DNA of 64,000 bases from Owenia fusiformis. Its lineage: Eukaryota; Annelida; Polychaeta; Sabellida; Oweniidae. Positions within the stretch are counted from its first letter, which is position 1, and each line of letters opens with the position of its first letter. Location: contig CAIIXF020000001.1 in the NCBI GenBank assembly GCA_903813345.2, positions 16,387,915 through 16,451,914 of the forward strand, written 5' to 3'. Below, piece after piece: positions 34,985 through 46,190 of this stretch. Position numbers and translations under genes: made by a program. The notes under the pieces are model-generated. The model was not told the DNA's origin and did no database searches. It saw only the letters and a list, made by a program, of their open reading frames with translations.

Positions 34985-35570
34985 AAGGAGTGGTATCGAT
35001 ATGGAGAACTTTTTGAACACACGTTTCTCTTAAACCAGTCATAAAAAATCTAAAAATTTAACACATCGTCGATATAATGGTCATCTTTTGAATGGTAACA
35101 ATATGATTTGAAAAATATATAATATACTTTCATCTATATTGTTTTAGAAAACACATCAAACACTTGTCTTGTTCTTGGTATCATGTTTCCAGAGTGAAAT
35201 GAAACATCTTTCCGAACCTCATTGGAACAAAACGACATAAACACAACATGTTTAGGTCTCTCAATATTGTAATTGTACAAAGGAAATTTTGGTTGATTTT
35301 AAAAAAGTATCTTGTTAATGAAATAAAAGGTTTATGTTGATTTTTATCTATTTTGGGGGGATTTTGTTTTAATTTTTTGACTACTTTTTTAAAATCAACC
35401 AAAAATTCCTTTGTATAGCTATAATATTGAGAGGTCTAAAAACAAGGTTCAGAAAGACATTTTATTTCATTCTCAAGAATTGGTAGAAAGGAGCAAAAAC
35501 AATCACACTAAAAAAACAAAAAATGTAAACGTTGTTGAATTCAGTTCTCCATATCGATACCAAACCTTTA
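34985..35570. repeat. imperfect snapback (inverted repeat), ~0.6 kb
   Basis: Centre near 35345. The inner arms are almost exact inverses: GGAAATTTTGGTTGATTTTA (35281) against TAAAATCAACCAAAAATTCC (about 35390). Matching continues outward through TCTCAATATTG/ATATTGAGAG, GGTTCAGAAAGAC/CTTTCCGAACC and GTATCGATATGGAGAAC/GTTCTCCATATCGATAC. The left arm is longer than the right. There are no coding regions; it is probably a non-autonomous snapback element. Confidence 0.78.
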
Positions 35571-35616
35571 AAATATACAGCATAAATACGTTTAAGTTTG
35601 CTATTCAGAAACGGAA

Positions 35617-35645
35617 CGGGATGGATACAGAGTTTATCCATCCCG
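35617..35645. repeat. perfect 11-bp-stem hairpin
   Basis: CGGGATGGATA, a 7-nt loop, then TATCCATCCCG. It lies between the snapback at 34985-35570 and the 910-bp element at 35681, so it may be part of the outer end of the snapback. No function can be assigned. Confidence 0.8.
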
Positions 35646-35680
35646 GTCCCGGGCTTTGGCGATAGCTGCCTAGATACACT

Positions 35681-36590
35681 GACGTGTCGCAAAAAGGTGG
35701 CGCATTTGTTTTTTAGGGGTATCGCGTGAATGTAACTTTGATTCCCCGGATTCTAAAATAATATTCTAATTAAAGTTGTATATCATTTTAAAGCTGTTTC
35801 GATGGAGTTTTTAGATCAACTACACTCCGTTCACAATTCTTGCGCGTTCTTTTTTAAAAAAGAGTTTTTTACCAAAACATCTGGCAAATATCCCCTGTTG
35901 ACACGTTACATTTTGAATTATTTTTCGTCTTTAAACTCTCATTACTTAAACAATATATGACTATTATACTTATTTTTCGTCTTGATAAATGTAGATAGAA
36001 GTTTTATTTCAAAGGATGAATTTTAGTAAGCGTCCCATATTGTGACGTCATAGAGTTTGAAAAATAGAATCTGTTGACAGCGACCTTTTTTGCTCATTTT
36101 TTTGTTCCTTCAACTTTTCAGGTGTACATTAAACAAAAAATACGAGATCAATTTTTAATAAATCATACATGATTATTTTGCTCCTAAACTCTAGTTTATT
36201 AATAAATAGTTGATTTTGTTTGCAAAAGTATGTGTTTTCTGTTGTATGTGGAAAAGTGGAGGACGAAAGGTTTTCAAAATTCATCAAAATAGGGCTAATT
36301 TACGCCATTCGCCTATTTTCAAGCACAGCAACACGTATATTTATTTCACCTAAAATATCAATTGATTCGTGTTTTATCATGCTCCTACCCCATTAACAAT
36401 ATATATATGATATCAGAGTTATTCGTCTAAAATGTTTTGAGATAGAGAGGTAAATGTGGAGGACGAAAGGATTTTCATGTGTGTACATTTTCCTCAAAAA
36501 CGTCACATTCTACCATGTTAAAAGCGAGGATCCTCTGGATTACGCCAAAAAATGTGTAACAATGCGTGCGCGACCTTTTTGCGATACATC
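35681..36590 (+). mobile_element. 910-bp TIR element (GACGTGTCGC ends), copy A
   Basis: The left end GACGTGTCGCAAAAAGGTGG and right end CTTTTTGCGATACATC are inverted. A 3-bp target duplication ACT lies at 35678-35680 and 36591-36593. It is the same length, and nearly the same sequence, as copy B (41489-42398). It is non-coding. Interior landmarks: GTGAATGTAACTTTGATTCC and two copies of GTGGAGGACGAAAGG. The 3-bp target duplication and these termini do not match a family I can name. Confidence 0.88.
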
Positions 36591-36593
36591 ACT

Positions 36594-37837
36594 ATATTCC
36601 CGCTCGTTATGTACCTATTTCCGCTCGTTGTGTACCTAAAGTACCTAGAATCTCACACTAAAATACATTGATTGATGTAATGAGGCATACAATTAACTGA
36701 TCGGGGGCTACTGCAACATGCTACAACAATTTGATATTAACCTGTTTTACATAGGTACGACGCTTTAGAGTGGAAACCTGAGATGTAAAGATTGATCAAT
36801 CTAGCATTCATGTCGCACGATCCACTTCAAGTCAAACACTAGTGTGTAGAATTGAATCTCATTTGGTTGCCATAAAATATTGAGCAATTTGTTCAAATCC
36901 GAGAGAAAATTCTCATTGGTTGATGACACGCTGCAAAAACATAAAATTGAAGCATAAGCGATTTGATATTCATTTCTTTGGCGATTGTTAATAAGGACTG
37001 GATGCGTCGAATAAATCTCCCACGGCTATCGCACTGTACTTGAGGAGAGTTGAATACTCATTCTAAAACGTTACCAAGGCATTACCAGACCACTTATAAA
37101 AGAAGTAGAAGAAAAGGCTGACCCCGGAGAATATCGACTCTGTTTACATTGCAATGATAAGCATTGTGTGCATTCTATAATCTGGGTAAGTTTGTATTTT
37201 ACAAATAGTTCATCCCTCGTTGTTGCATTTTTTGAGAAACTAGATCAGATGTTTTAATTGTTGAAATTAGATGGCTTACGGATAATGGCTAACAAATTTT
37301 TGATAAAAAAATGTTTAGTTTAGTAGATAGTTACTGACTTATTTTTTCTGTCGCAGTTACAAAATAATAAAAGAAGACTGTGCCCATGGCTTAATGGTCT
37401 GATAAATGCTTAATGATCTGATAAATGAAATTTTGCTTTGGTTACATGCACGATAATTGGGATGTGATAAAAATTCCAAATGAGAACAAATGTACAGCTT
37501 CTTTGTTTTAATATCTAGATATTATCATGCATTGTTAAGTATCATGTTATCTGGGTTGTTAGTGGAAATTATCCGGTAGTAATCTACTAGACTCCAGAGA
37601 TAGCTCGGTGTGTAGAACTTTGAATTGGTAGCTTCCCCGGCCACTTTACCAAGGAATATTCACAATGAAATGCACTAGTTGTCGAGTTAAGGTTGGAACC
37701 ATCAACACAATATATGTGAAATGGTAAAATAATACTTACTGTATTTACCTTTGTATGACATAAAAATATGTGGCGAGACCTCAAGATTGTGTAATTTCAT
37801 AATAAAAGTTTCCATTTGGCCTATGGAGGCGAACCCC
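36594..37837. other. intergenic, no gene recognised
   Basis: 36600-36645 holds two copies of a 24-bp CCGCTCGTT(A/G)TGTACCTA-type repeat next to copy A. Otherwise this is AT-rich sequence without supportable genes. Confidence 0.55.
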
Positions 37838-38011
37838 GCATATGACCTCTGGGGTATAACAAATTCCAGCATATGCCCTCTGGGTATAACAAATTCCAGC
37901 ATATGCCCTCTGGGTATAACAAATTCCAGCATATGCCCTCTGGGTATAACAAATTCCAGCATATGCCCTCTGGGTATAACAAATTCAACCATATGACCTC
38001 CCCTCTGGGCA
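37838..38011 (+). repeat. 30-bp minisatellite, about five copies
   Basis: Unit GCATATGCCCTCTGGGTATA followed by ACAAATTCCA; copies start at 37838 (31 bp, one extra G), 37869, 37899, 37929 and 37959, with a degenerate end. The middle copies are identical. Because 30 is a multiple of three, several frames stay open across it; these are not genes. Confidence 0.95.
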
Positions 38012-38599
38012 TTCTAGCGGATCGTATTTAATATTACATTGTGGCAGGATTGTAAAATACAATTAAATAAATCTTCTCTATTTTGTTCACGGGACACCCA
38101 TAAACATTTATCAATATGAGTGGTTTCATTAATTTAATTCCAGTAATCACCTCTTGCAAAAACATGAAATTGAATGGGAAATTGAAAATCAACCGTATCA
38201 ACAGCATTTGATATATAACATATAAAGTGAACCCAGAATAGTTTGGTCAAGTCAGATTACTCATGCAACAGTCGGAATACTTTGAAAGTTCAGAATACTT
38301 GGAATTCCACAGATGTATGTTATCAATGACCAAGAATACTAGAAAACGAAATGAAGCAGCAATATTTGTACTACCTGTTTGTTATCTATTCCACCGGAAC
38401 TTTGTTCATTATGCGGACCATTTTTCAATTACTTCAAAAGTAATTTTTGTACCTTCTTTTGGGTCGGTGTTTTTGAGAAAGAGTAGGACGTTTCCCTGTA
38501 GATGCATTGGAAGCACTTTATGTAAGATTAGATGTATCAACCGATACATACAGTGGAACAATGTTCACCAAATTAGAACCTCTAAGTGCTCTCCTTAGT
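38012..38599. other. intergenic, no gene recognised
   Basis: A 111-codon plus-strand open stretch (38263-38598) has no recognisable domain and ends inside the inverted repeat that follows. It is not called as a gene. Confidence 0.5.
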
Positions 38600-39985
38600 G
38601 ATTTTTAAAGTACCTCTTCTGCACTAAGGTTCCGATACACCGTTGGAAAGTTGAGAGTGTCAGATTTAAAAATGTAGCCTCCATTTGAATTTTCACTGAA
38701 TGCAAAATTAGATATTAACCCTTTCATCACCAATGGGTAAAATTAAGAAATCAATCATGCTTTTTCAATCAAAATATATTTTGACAATCGCTTTCTATTT
38801 TCAATCTAAATGTCTATAACAACAAATTTGGTGTTCTAGACAACACAACAGTATATAATTATGAAGTTTACATTTTGTGGCTAGGATTTCATTTTCACTT
38901 TAACATTGCCACCCAAATATCGATGAAAACGATGCGAAGTTTCTTTTTAACATCTGGACTTTTCATTGATTTTTCATATAGAACAGAAGAAAGTACTTTA
39001 ATTGCATAAAGTATATATTTGTGTCACTCTCCATAATCAGTTGTGTGACTTTGCTTCTCTCCTTAGTTATACTTGCATGAAGGCGGGAGGGTGGTTGTAT
39101 GTGAAAATATATGGTTTCAGAATGCCTAGATATATATGGACGGTTATGTCTAAGAAACTATTCATTGGAATCACTCCATATTAGATATTATGAATGCTTG
39201 AGATGGAATTCTACATTGGAGTGAAACAAAAAGATGCTGTATGAGCAAATAGGTGTGACAATTGAGGTTTAAGGTTAAATATTTGGGCTTGATGGATTCC
39301 ACTTACCCTTGATATATAGTGCATCACCCATACCACTTGTTTAGATTGCGGGTAGTGCTCCTTTGGAATTAATTATATCATTGATAAGTTAGCTTATAAG
39401 GTTAAGTCGAAAAATATAATATTTAGGTCAATGGGATATGATGATACCCAATGTTAAGTCGTGTGAAGTCAATTTACTTTTGCTGCAATCTTAATATTCT
39501 CAGAAAATATAAATAATTTGTATTCCTAAATAACCAAATCACACATTAAAGTACATATTATTTTCAATTATCAAATCCCATTTATATTTAAAACCAAAAT
39601 AATGACGCATTTTGTAGCATTATGGGGTCACTGCACTTAATGACCCCTTAGATAATCTCAGTTTAAGTATAATTTGACCTTGAATTAGTTGTTGTAAACC
39701 TAAAAATAATCCATTCTGGCCATAGACTGAGGAACTTGTCATTATGAAATTGACTTCCATAAAATTAATAAATGACCCATTGGGGATGAAAGGGTTAATA
39801 TCTGTATTTTGCATTCACTCAAAATTCAAATGGGGATCAGATTCTTGAGCTGACCCTTTCAGCTTTCTAATGGTGTATTGGAACTACACACTATTTTCAA
39901 ACATCAAATCTCATTTCGACCGAAAACAAAAATTCTGAAGCAGTTTGTAGTGGGGCCACTGTACTTAATGACCCCTATCTATATC
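38600..39985. repeat. long-range inverted repeat with ~160-bp arms
   Basis: The left arm (about 38630-38760: GGTTCCGATACACCGTTGGA, CCATTTGAATTTTCACTGAA, GATATTAACCCTTTCATCAC) is the inverse of the right arm (about 39770-39900). In the right half, a segment of the form TTTTGTAG...GGGTCACTGCACTTAATGAC occurs twice directly (39610-39650 and 39945-39985). It is non-coding and consistent with a decayed TIR element. Confidence 0.72.
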
Positions 39986-40480
39986 ACCCTGGTTTGCTCT
40001 ACTAAAGTGCCCATTGCATTGTTGAGTTGATTAATATACACGGCCACACAAATATATGAGTAAGTGTCAATTTAGTTTGGGAGGTCAGACCATTATTTAT
40101 ACACCCCAGATTCTTCAAATTGTCTGAACAAACCATACGTTATAAAATGCATTAACTGACACTTGGATTTTCAGTTCAGAGCAGAAAATATTGAAAACCC
40201 GGCATAGTTTTCCAGTTAGAAACGATTCTCTAGAACAATAAAATCATGTAATAATTTCAGTTTTGTAATTCATCTGTGAATCCCAACGCGAACATCTGAC
40301 TTCGCTGAATGAATGATACATGAGTTGAATGCAGTGGACTTTTAAAATGTCTTGATTAATTATCTCGAGCCAGATTGTAATGACGATGTAATGAATCAAC
40401 TTAGACAATATCTGGAACATATTGATGCAATATTAACAATTTAATGTTAATTTGATGGCTGGCGTGAAAAAGTCACTGCG
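39986..40480. other. intergenic, no gene recognised
   Basis: AT-rich sequence with no supportable gene or repeat. Confidence 0.5.
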
Positions 40481-40485
40481 CCTTA

Positions 40486-40563
40486 GGGGGAATCGAACCC
40501 GCAACCTCCGATTATATCGAGTGCTCTGAATAATATAGATTTTACCAAAAGGCTATAGTGGGG
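40486..40563 (-). pseudogene. tRNA-like relic or SINE head
   Basis: On the minus strand, a box-B/T-arm sequence GCGGGTTCGATTCCC (from 40500 down) follows an anticodon-arm-like ACTCGATATAATCGGAG and a box-A-like TAGCCTTTTGGTAAAATC. The D-loop region is too long (about 15 extra bases), and the acceptor ends do not pair well, so it is not a functional tRNA. A tRNA pseudogene or the 5' head of a SINE both fit. Confidence 0.5.
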
Positions 40564-40838
40564 TGATATTAACAATTTAAAGATTTTCAGAGAAGTAAAA
40601 GTGGCAAAACATCTCAATATATTCAATTTATACTGACTTACTGATTTCCAAATCAAACCCAATGCTGTGCAACAATTTATTTGTACATGTCAATAAGCAA
40701 ATTCCCAAGTGTCCCAAATATATTGTACATGTAAATCAACAACAAAATGGAGTCTCAGTAATTTTGCACTTGCAAACTATTAGTATTAAAAGTTTATCGT
40801 AATCAAAATATAACTGGGAACTTCGCCTGTGTTGTTAA

Positions 40839-40867
40839 AGGCCCCTTATAAAACTACTTTGGCTTAA
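40839..40867 (-). repeat. solo end of a TTAA element
   Basis: TTAAAGGCCCCTTATAAA followed by ACTACTTTGGC resembles the reverse complement of the right end of the TTAA family (GCCAAAGTGGTTTAAACTTT plus GGGGACTTTAA), with a short internal deletion. TTAA copy 2 appears to have inserted into this older end. Confidence 0.6.
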
Positions 40868-42603
40868 AGTCCCCGTCTAAAGTTTAAAAATATTTTTTTA
40901 TCATTCATTTACTATTTGTCATGACTTAAAAAGTTATTTTGGAGATTTTTAGAAAAAAAATTCAAAAAAGTTGTGAGCATTTCATTTCTCAAATATTCAA
41001 ATTTCCCGCCATTTTTCAAAAAAGCTGATATTTTTTAATCATCAAATATTTCTTAATGCATTTCAAAAATGATTATCTTTTTAATGCAAATGCAAAGATT
41101 GAACAAAGGACACACTATTTCAATAATAAAATGCCATATTTAATGGGCCACTTCAATGTTTTAGCATATCAAAAGTATTTTGCAACATTAGTGATGTCAC
41201 TAAGTTAGCAAAAACTTTTTGAAAAAAATTGAATTTTTTTTTCGATGTCAATCTTTTCTAAATACGCTAGACTTCAATAATAAACTAATATTAATTGTCT
41301 AACCAGGTTAAAAGGAAGAATATATTATGTTTTAGATATCATTGTACCATTGGTTTCTATGAGAACTAAAATTTTGAAATGCATTTTTCTCGGAACCATT
41401 TTCATGCACTGGTGAGTTCATTTCTCCCTTATTTATGAACCGATTTTCTTATTTTTTCGTTGAAAAAACATGGGAGGATGAATGCTATGACGTGTCGCAA
41501 AAAGGTGGCGCATTTGTTTTTTAAGGGTATCGCGTGAATGTAACTTTGATTCCCCGGATTATAAGATAATATTCTAATTAAAGTTATATATCATTTTAAA
41601 GGTGTTTCGATGAAGATTTTAGATCAACTACACTCCGTTCACATTTTTTGCGCGTTCGTTTTTAAAAAATAGTTTTTTACCAAAACATCTGGCAAATATC
41701 CCATGTTGACACGTTACATTTTGAATTATTTTTCGTCTTTAAACGCTCATAACTCAAACAATATATGACTATTATACTTATTTTTCGTCTTGATAAAGGA
41801 AAATGGAAGTTTTATTTCAAAGGATGAATTTTAGTAAGCGTCCCATATTGTGACGTCATAGAGTCTGAAAAATAGAATCTGTTGACAGCGACCTTTTTTG
41901 CTCATTTTTTGGTACCTTCAACTTTCCAGGTGTACATTAAACAAAAAATACGAGATCAATTTTTAATAAATCATACATGATTATTTTGCTCCTAAACTCT
42001 AGTTTATTAATAAATAGTTGATTTTGTTCACAAAAGTATGTGTTTTCTGTTGTATGTGGAAAAGTGGAGGACGAAAGGTTTTCAAAATTCATTAAAATAG
42101 GGCTAATTTACGCCATTCGCCTATTTTCAAGCACAGCAACACGTATATTTATTTCACCTAAAATATCAATTGATTCGTGTTTTATGATGCTCCTAGCCCA
42201 TTAACAATATATATATGATATCAGAGTTATTCGTCTAAAATGTTTTGAGATATAGAGGTAAATGTGGAGGACGAAAGGATTTTCATGTGTGTACATTTTT
42301 CTCAAAAACGTCACATTCTATCATGTTAAAAGCGAGGATCCTCTGGATTACGCCACAAAATGTGTAACAATGCGTGCGCGAGCTTTTTGCGACACGTCTA
42401 TGCATTGGTATAAATTGTGGCTAATTAAAATATATATGTGACCTCAAAAAGTTAGTTTTAATTAAATTCCCAAATTTTGGAACGAAAAGTCTATCAAAAA
42501 CCACTTTTTGGAATTCAAAAAAAAAGTTTCACATATCACACTTTGATAACATTGGGTAAGACTACAATATAAGCCAAAGTGGTTTAAACTTTAGATGGGG
42601 ACT
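40868..42603 (+). mobile_element. TTAA element, copy 2, with a nested element
   Basis: TTAA lies at 40864-40867 and 42604-42607. The ends AGTCCCCGTCTAAAGTTT and AAACTTTAGATGGGGACT are nearly perfect inverses. Outside the nested 910-bp insertion (41489-42398) about 0.82 kb aligns with copy 1 by eye over the full length. It is non-coding. Confidence 0.9.
41489..42398 (+). mobile_element. 910-bp TIR element, copy B, nested in the TTAA element
   Basis: The ends GACGTGTCGCAAAAAGGTGG and CTTTTTGCGACACGTC are inverted. The 3-bp duplication TAT (41486-41488 and 42399-42401) is confirmed by TTAA copy 1, which has the uninterrupted site GAATGCTATGCATTGG. It has exactly the length of copy A with few substitutions, so the family moved recently compared with its host element. 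Confidence 0.93.
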
Positions 42604-42904
42604 TTAAATATGAATTGATATTCGATTGATTATTTTTTAGTCACGTGTAGGACATGGACCAATCAGAGAGTGGGGAATATGACAGCATAATAATAATGAT
42701 ATTTAACTGACTAACTTATGAAGCAGTGGCACATGCTATCTGAATAGATTTTAACTATTCCATCGGGATAATGGTTTGTGTCTGCAAATGAAGCTGTATC
42801 GTAAATCAGAAGCTAATTGCGAATCCAGTGCGTGAGTATGAATTTGGAAAAGGATACGGATACAGATTAAGTCGACCCCGTATACGTAAGAGTCCACCAC
42901 ATAA

Positions 42905-43200
42905 AAAGTAGAAAACTAACGGCGCTAGCCACACACATATGTCTTACCTCAGTGGGGGTGCGAGGGGTGCCCCCCCCCTTATAACCAATGAAAATACAAC
43001 CATTAGATAGAAGACGCTTTAAAATGCTTCTTATTTGAAGCTTCTAGCACAATTTTGAAGGAAGTTGCATCATTTTTTGTAAAATTCAAAACAAATCTTT
43101 TTGGCTCGCTTATGCCACGATCGCAACCCCCCCCCCCTCCTCTAACTGAAGACCAAACCTTTTTTGGCGATCACATACTGAAATCATGCTACGCCCCTGC
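42905..43200 (+). mobile_element. short GCGTAGC-ended element, copy 2
   Basis: Inverted relative to 31527-31747. Shared blocks are GCTTCTAGC/AAGCTTC, TTGTAAAATTCAAAACAAAT, TTTTTGGC, TTATGCCAC and GATCGCAACCCCCC. It ends in ATGCTACGCCCC. The left boundary is less certain (GGCGCTAGCC near 42920). A C-run is at 43127-43136. It is non-coding. Confidence 0.68.
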
Positions 43201-45248
43201 CCGCCTCAACGTTTTTGTCAAAGCCAAAAAGAAGCGGCTGTCTCAAATTGTAGAGATATACACTTCAATCTATAAATTGGCCAGTATTTCTAAATGGCCA
43301 CCATCACTTTCATTTTCGATTGCATTACTATCATTACCAAAATGAGAACAATTATATGATAAAAAAACGATGTTATTAAAATAATATAAATGTAATAAAA
43401 TATAAAAATTAATGTTGTGAAATGTTATAATCAACCATGGACTTTCAAGAGAACGCCCATGAATCAACAGATAAGATAATAAACGTTGTTTTTAGTTTTT
43501 TCTATGATCTCGATGGTTATAATCATCACATTTTTTATTTCATCTATGACCTTTTTACTGGTTATCATATTATTTTTGGTGGTGAAAATCAAAAAAAGTT
43601 GTTATCTAGAAGATAGTAAAATGTTATCTGAGTATTGGTTATAATTGTTTTATCCTGGATAGAGAGAAAGTGTTCTAAAACATCATTAGAAGAAAAATAC
43701 GTACGTTACGAAATATGAAATAAAAATAGACCATTGCTTACACCCTCAATAACTTTCATATACTCAGATCGATTAGCCTGATTACAGCCAAGATAAAATC
43801 AATAAATGACCATTTTATGTTTTCCTAGGTAAAGTGTGTAGCTACCTAATAAAGAGTATCTTCGTGGATTTATATTTTTTGTTAGGAGTTTTGCTAATAA
43901 AAGAAACCCTGTTTAACTCCGCTAAAACTTAAAATTGAAAGGGATTTTGCTTAATTTGTAAACATAAACAAAGGACTGTATATTACTGTCTCGAAGTATC
44001 TTTAAGAAATAATAATCACCGATTTTGTATTATTTGTATTACCATCGGGCTCTAAATCCATTCCCCTTAGCTTTACTAGATGTAAAAAGACTCGTTTTCG
44101 TTGCCTTACAATTGTAGTTTTTATTACATTTTATATAGCCTAATATAAAGGGTTATTCAAGAAAACAATATCTGACATTTAAAAACATCTGTTTGCGCTA
44201 TTAACTGTAGTTTTATATTCAATTCTCGGGCTGAGGGCCAACACTAAACACGAGTAAAGACACTTTGATTATTACTTAATTGCATCGCCTGATATATTTT
44301 AACATTTGTAATCATCACCATAAAAAGATGACATTTCCAGAATCCTATATGTGTGGCATCTAAAGTGTTGTAATAGATGTCCTTTTAAACCAAACACAAC
44401 ACAAATAAATGCTATCTAAATACATGTAAAGGACACGCTTATAGATTCAATAAAGGCGCCTGTAATAATCATAATGACTGTCAAGGCGTAATTGTTTCCA
44501 TTAACCGTTTTCTAGAATCGGCCAACTTATTGGGAAGTGGGCAACACAAGGCTTTAATGCAACATGCAACTCTGCAGCAAAACTTTTGTAATCTTTTCTC
44601 ATCCATTAATTAACTTCGTTTAAGCGGTCATACCTCAGAAATAAAAGGCCGCCCTCTCCTTAGCGGCAAGTGAAGAAAGAAATATGATAATAGACTACTT
44701 AATGTTAATATGAAAACCACATTAGTAACACTTAACGGGTTTTGGATTTAATGTGTCCAAATATTACAGTTACTAGTAATTGGGCAAAAAAGCTATAGTT
44801 TTCACCCTAAATAATAGTTTGATCAATTCATTGCGATATACATGTATACTTCTAACTTACAAAGAAATATATTTTAAACTTTGATTAAAACTATGAGTTA
44901 TTAAAGATGGGAATAACAGCTTTTGGGCTTTAACACGGGTGTTCCTTAGTTTGACCATTGGTTTGGCTATTCCATAATATTTAGTGTCAATGAAGGATGG
45001 AAACGGATGGTGCAACGACGACGATCCCGTTGTAGTAATAAGATGTCAGCATACGTGGATGTCAAGTTCCATAAGATTGTTATCACTCCGTAAAATTTAA
45101 AAAATGCTTTTTGAATAAATTCATTTTCTCGAAAAGATTTTTCTTCTAAATATTCTAATTTTTTCAATTTAATTTTTTTAGATGTTCGCTTTTCATTTAC
45201 CCTTTGCATTTGTTCAACTTCACTTCTTAAAAGAGAGCTTCGTCTTCA
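43201..45248. other. intergenic, no gene recognised
   Basis: AT-rich. A minus-strand frame at 44967-45209 encodes a lysine/glutamate-rich, coiled-coil-like stretch, but it lies directly against the poly(A) side of a LINE fragment and has no supporting motif. It is left uncalled. Confidence 0.5.
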
Positions 45249-46190
45249 GTAGTTTTTTTTTTTTATAATTTTTTTATTTCAAAGAATAAGCATGTTAAAG
45301 CAATTGCAAAAAACAATTACAGTACAGTTACATGGTAAACCTACATTTAACAATTTTACAATACAGTACAGTGGTTAAATATTTCGTCTTAAGAGACGTT
45401 ATACCATTGGCATTTTTTTTTTATTTAAAGGAAAAAATCATCAGTTTCATTTGTTTAATTTTGTTTCCATGATTTTCCACTTATCGCCTCTGCCAACCCG
45501 TTTGTCCATAATAAAATATTCCTTCACATTACTTATAAAACCTTTAAGTGTTGGTTTTAGCATAGAATATTTGCACAAATAAACATACCTTTTAAAAATA
45601 CATAGCATATTATTTAAGATGATTGTCTTCTCATTTATACTCTCAGGTCCTATCAATACATTTTGTTTAGTGCATAGCAATGTGAGCTCTAAAGGAAGCG
45701 ATTGTTTAATGTCATTTAAAACGACACTTACAATAGTACATTCATACAGAAGATGGCAAATCGTTTCAGGATTTGCTTTACAAAAAGTGCAAATGTTTGA
45801 CTCTACGAGTCCACACATTTTTAGGTATGTATTAGTTGCTAAAAATCTGTGAAGGACTTTATAAGTGAAGGATGATAACTTAGGTTCATAGTTACTCAGT
45901 TTGTTAAGTTTATTTGTCTTCTTCCAATCATTTTGATTGAGTGACAAATTCAGATCTTTATTCCATCCTTCTATATATTTTGAATTCTTTTCTAAATTCT
46001 GAACAAATTCCCAGTATATTATTTTACTAATCTTTGACTGAGTAAGGAACTTTTGTACGTGTGCTTTATTTCTTTCATAATCAGTTATATTCTGATTATT
46101 CTCCATGACGTCTCTTAGCCAAGATTTTGGAATAGTGTTTTTTAGACTCAAATAGTCTAAAAAATTAATATTACTGTGATATTTGTCATT
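45249..46190 (-). mobile_element. 5'-truncated L1/Tx1-type LINE
   Basis: A minus-strand insertion ending in a poly(A), seen as the T-run at 45252-45263. The 3' UTR is 45264-45446 and the C-terminal 234 codons of ORF2 lie at 45447-46151. No upstream RT is present, so it is truncated on insertion. No target duplication was found by eye, so the 5' boundary (near 46160-46190) is approximate. Confidence 0.82.
45447..46151 (-). pseudogene. LINE ORF2 C-terminal fragment
   Basis: An open stretch of 234 codons corresponding to roughly residues 1030-1261 of the intact ORF2 at 3536-7321. It shares a NTIPKSWLRDV block (IPAEWRNQI in the intact copy) and a CTFCKANPETICHLLYEC knuckle (C-C-H-C), followed by a hydrophobic helical tail. 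The sequence differs substantially from the intact element, so it is another family of the same group. It has no RT or endonuclease; the apparent start Met is not a real start. Confidence 0.88.

Noticed and set aside
37702-38012. Repeat peptide (GHMLEFVIPR-type) frames on both strands
   Set aside because: A product of a 30-bp minisatellite with period divisible by three; several frames are open at once, so not a protein-coding signal.
38263-38598. 111-codon plus-strand frame
   Set aside because: No family resemblance and it runs into a decayed inverted repeat.
44967-45209. 80-codon K/E-rich, coiled-coil-like minus-strand frame beside a LINE tail
   Set aside because: Low-complexity AT-rich coding bias produces such peptides; no splice signals that would make it an exon.
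45249-46190. Target duplication around the truncated LINE
   Set aside because: I compared the sequence next to the poly(A) (CTTCGTCTTCAGTAG) with 46150-46260 and saw no match.
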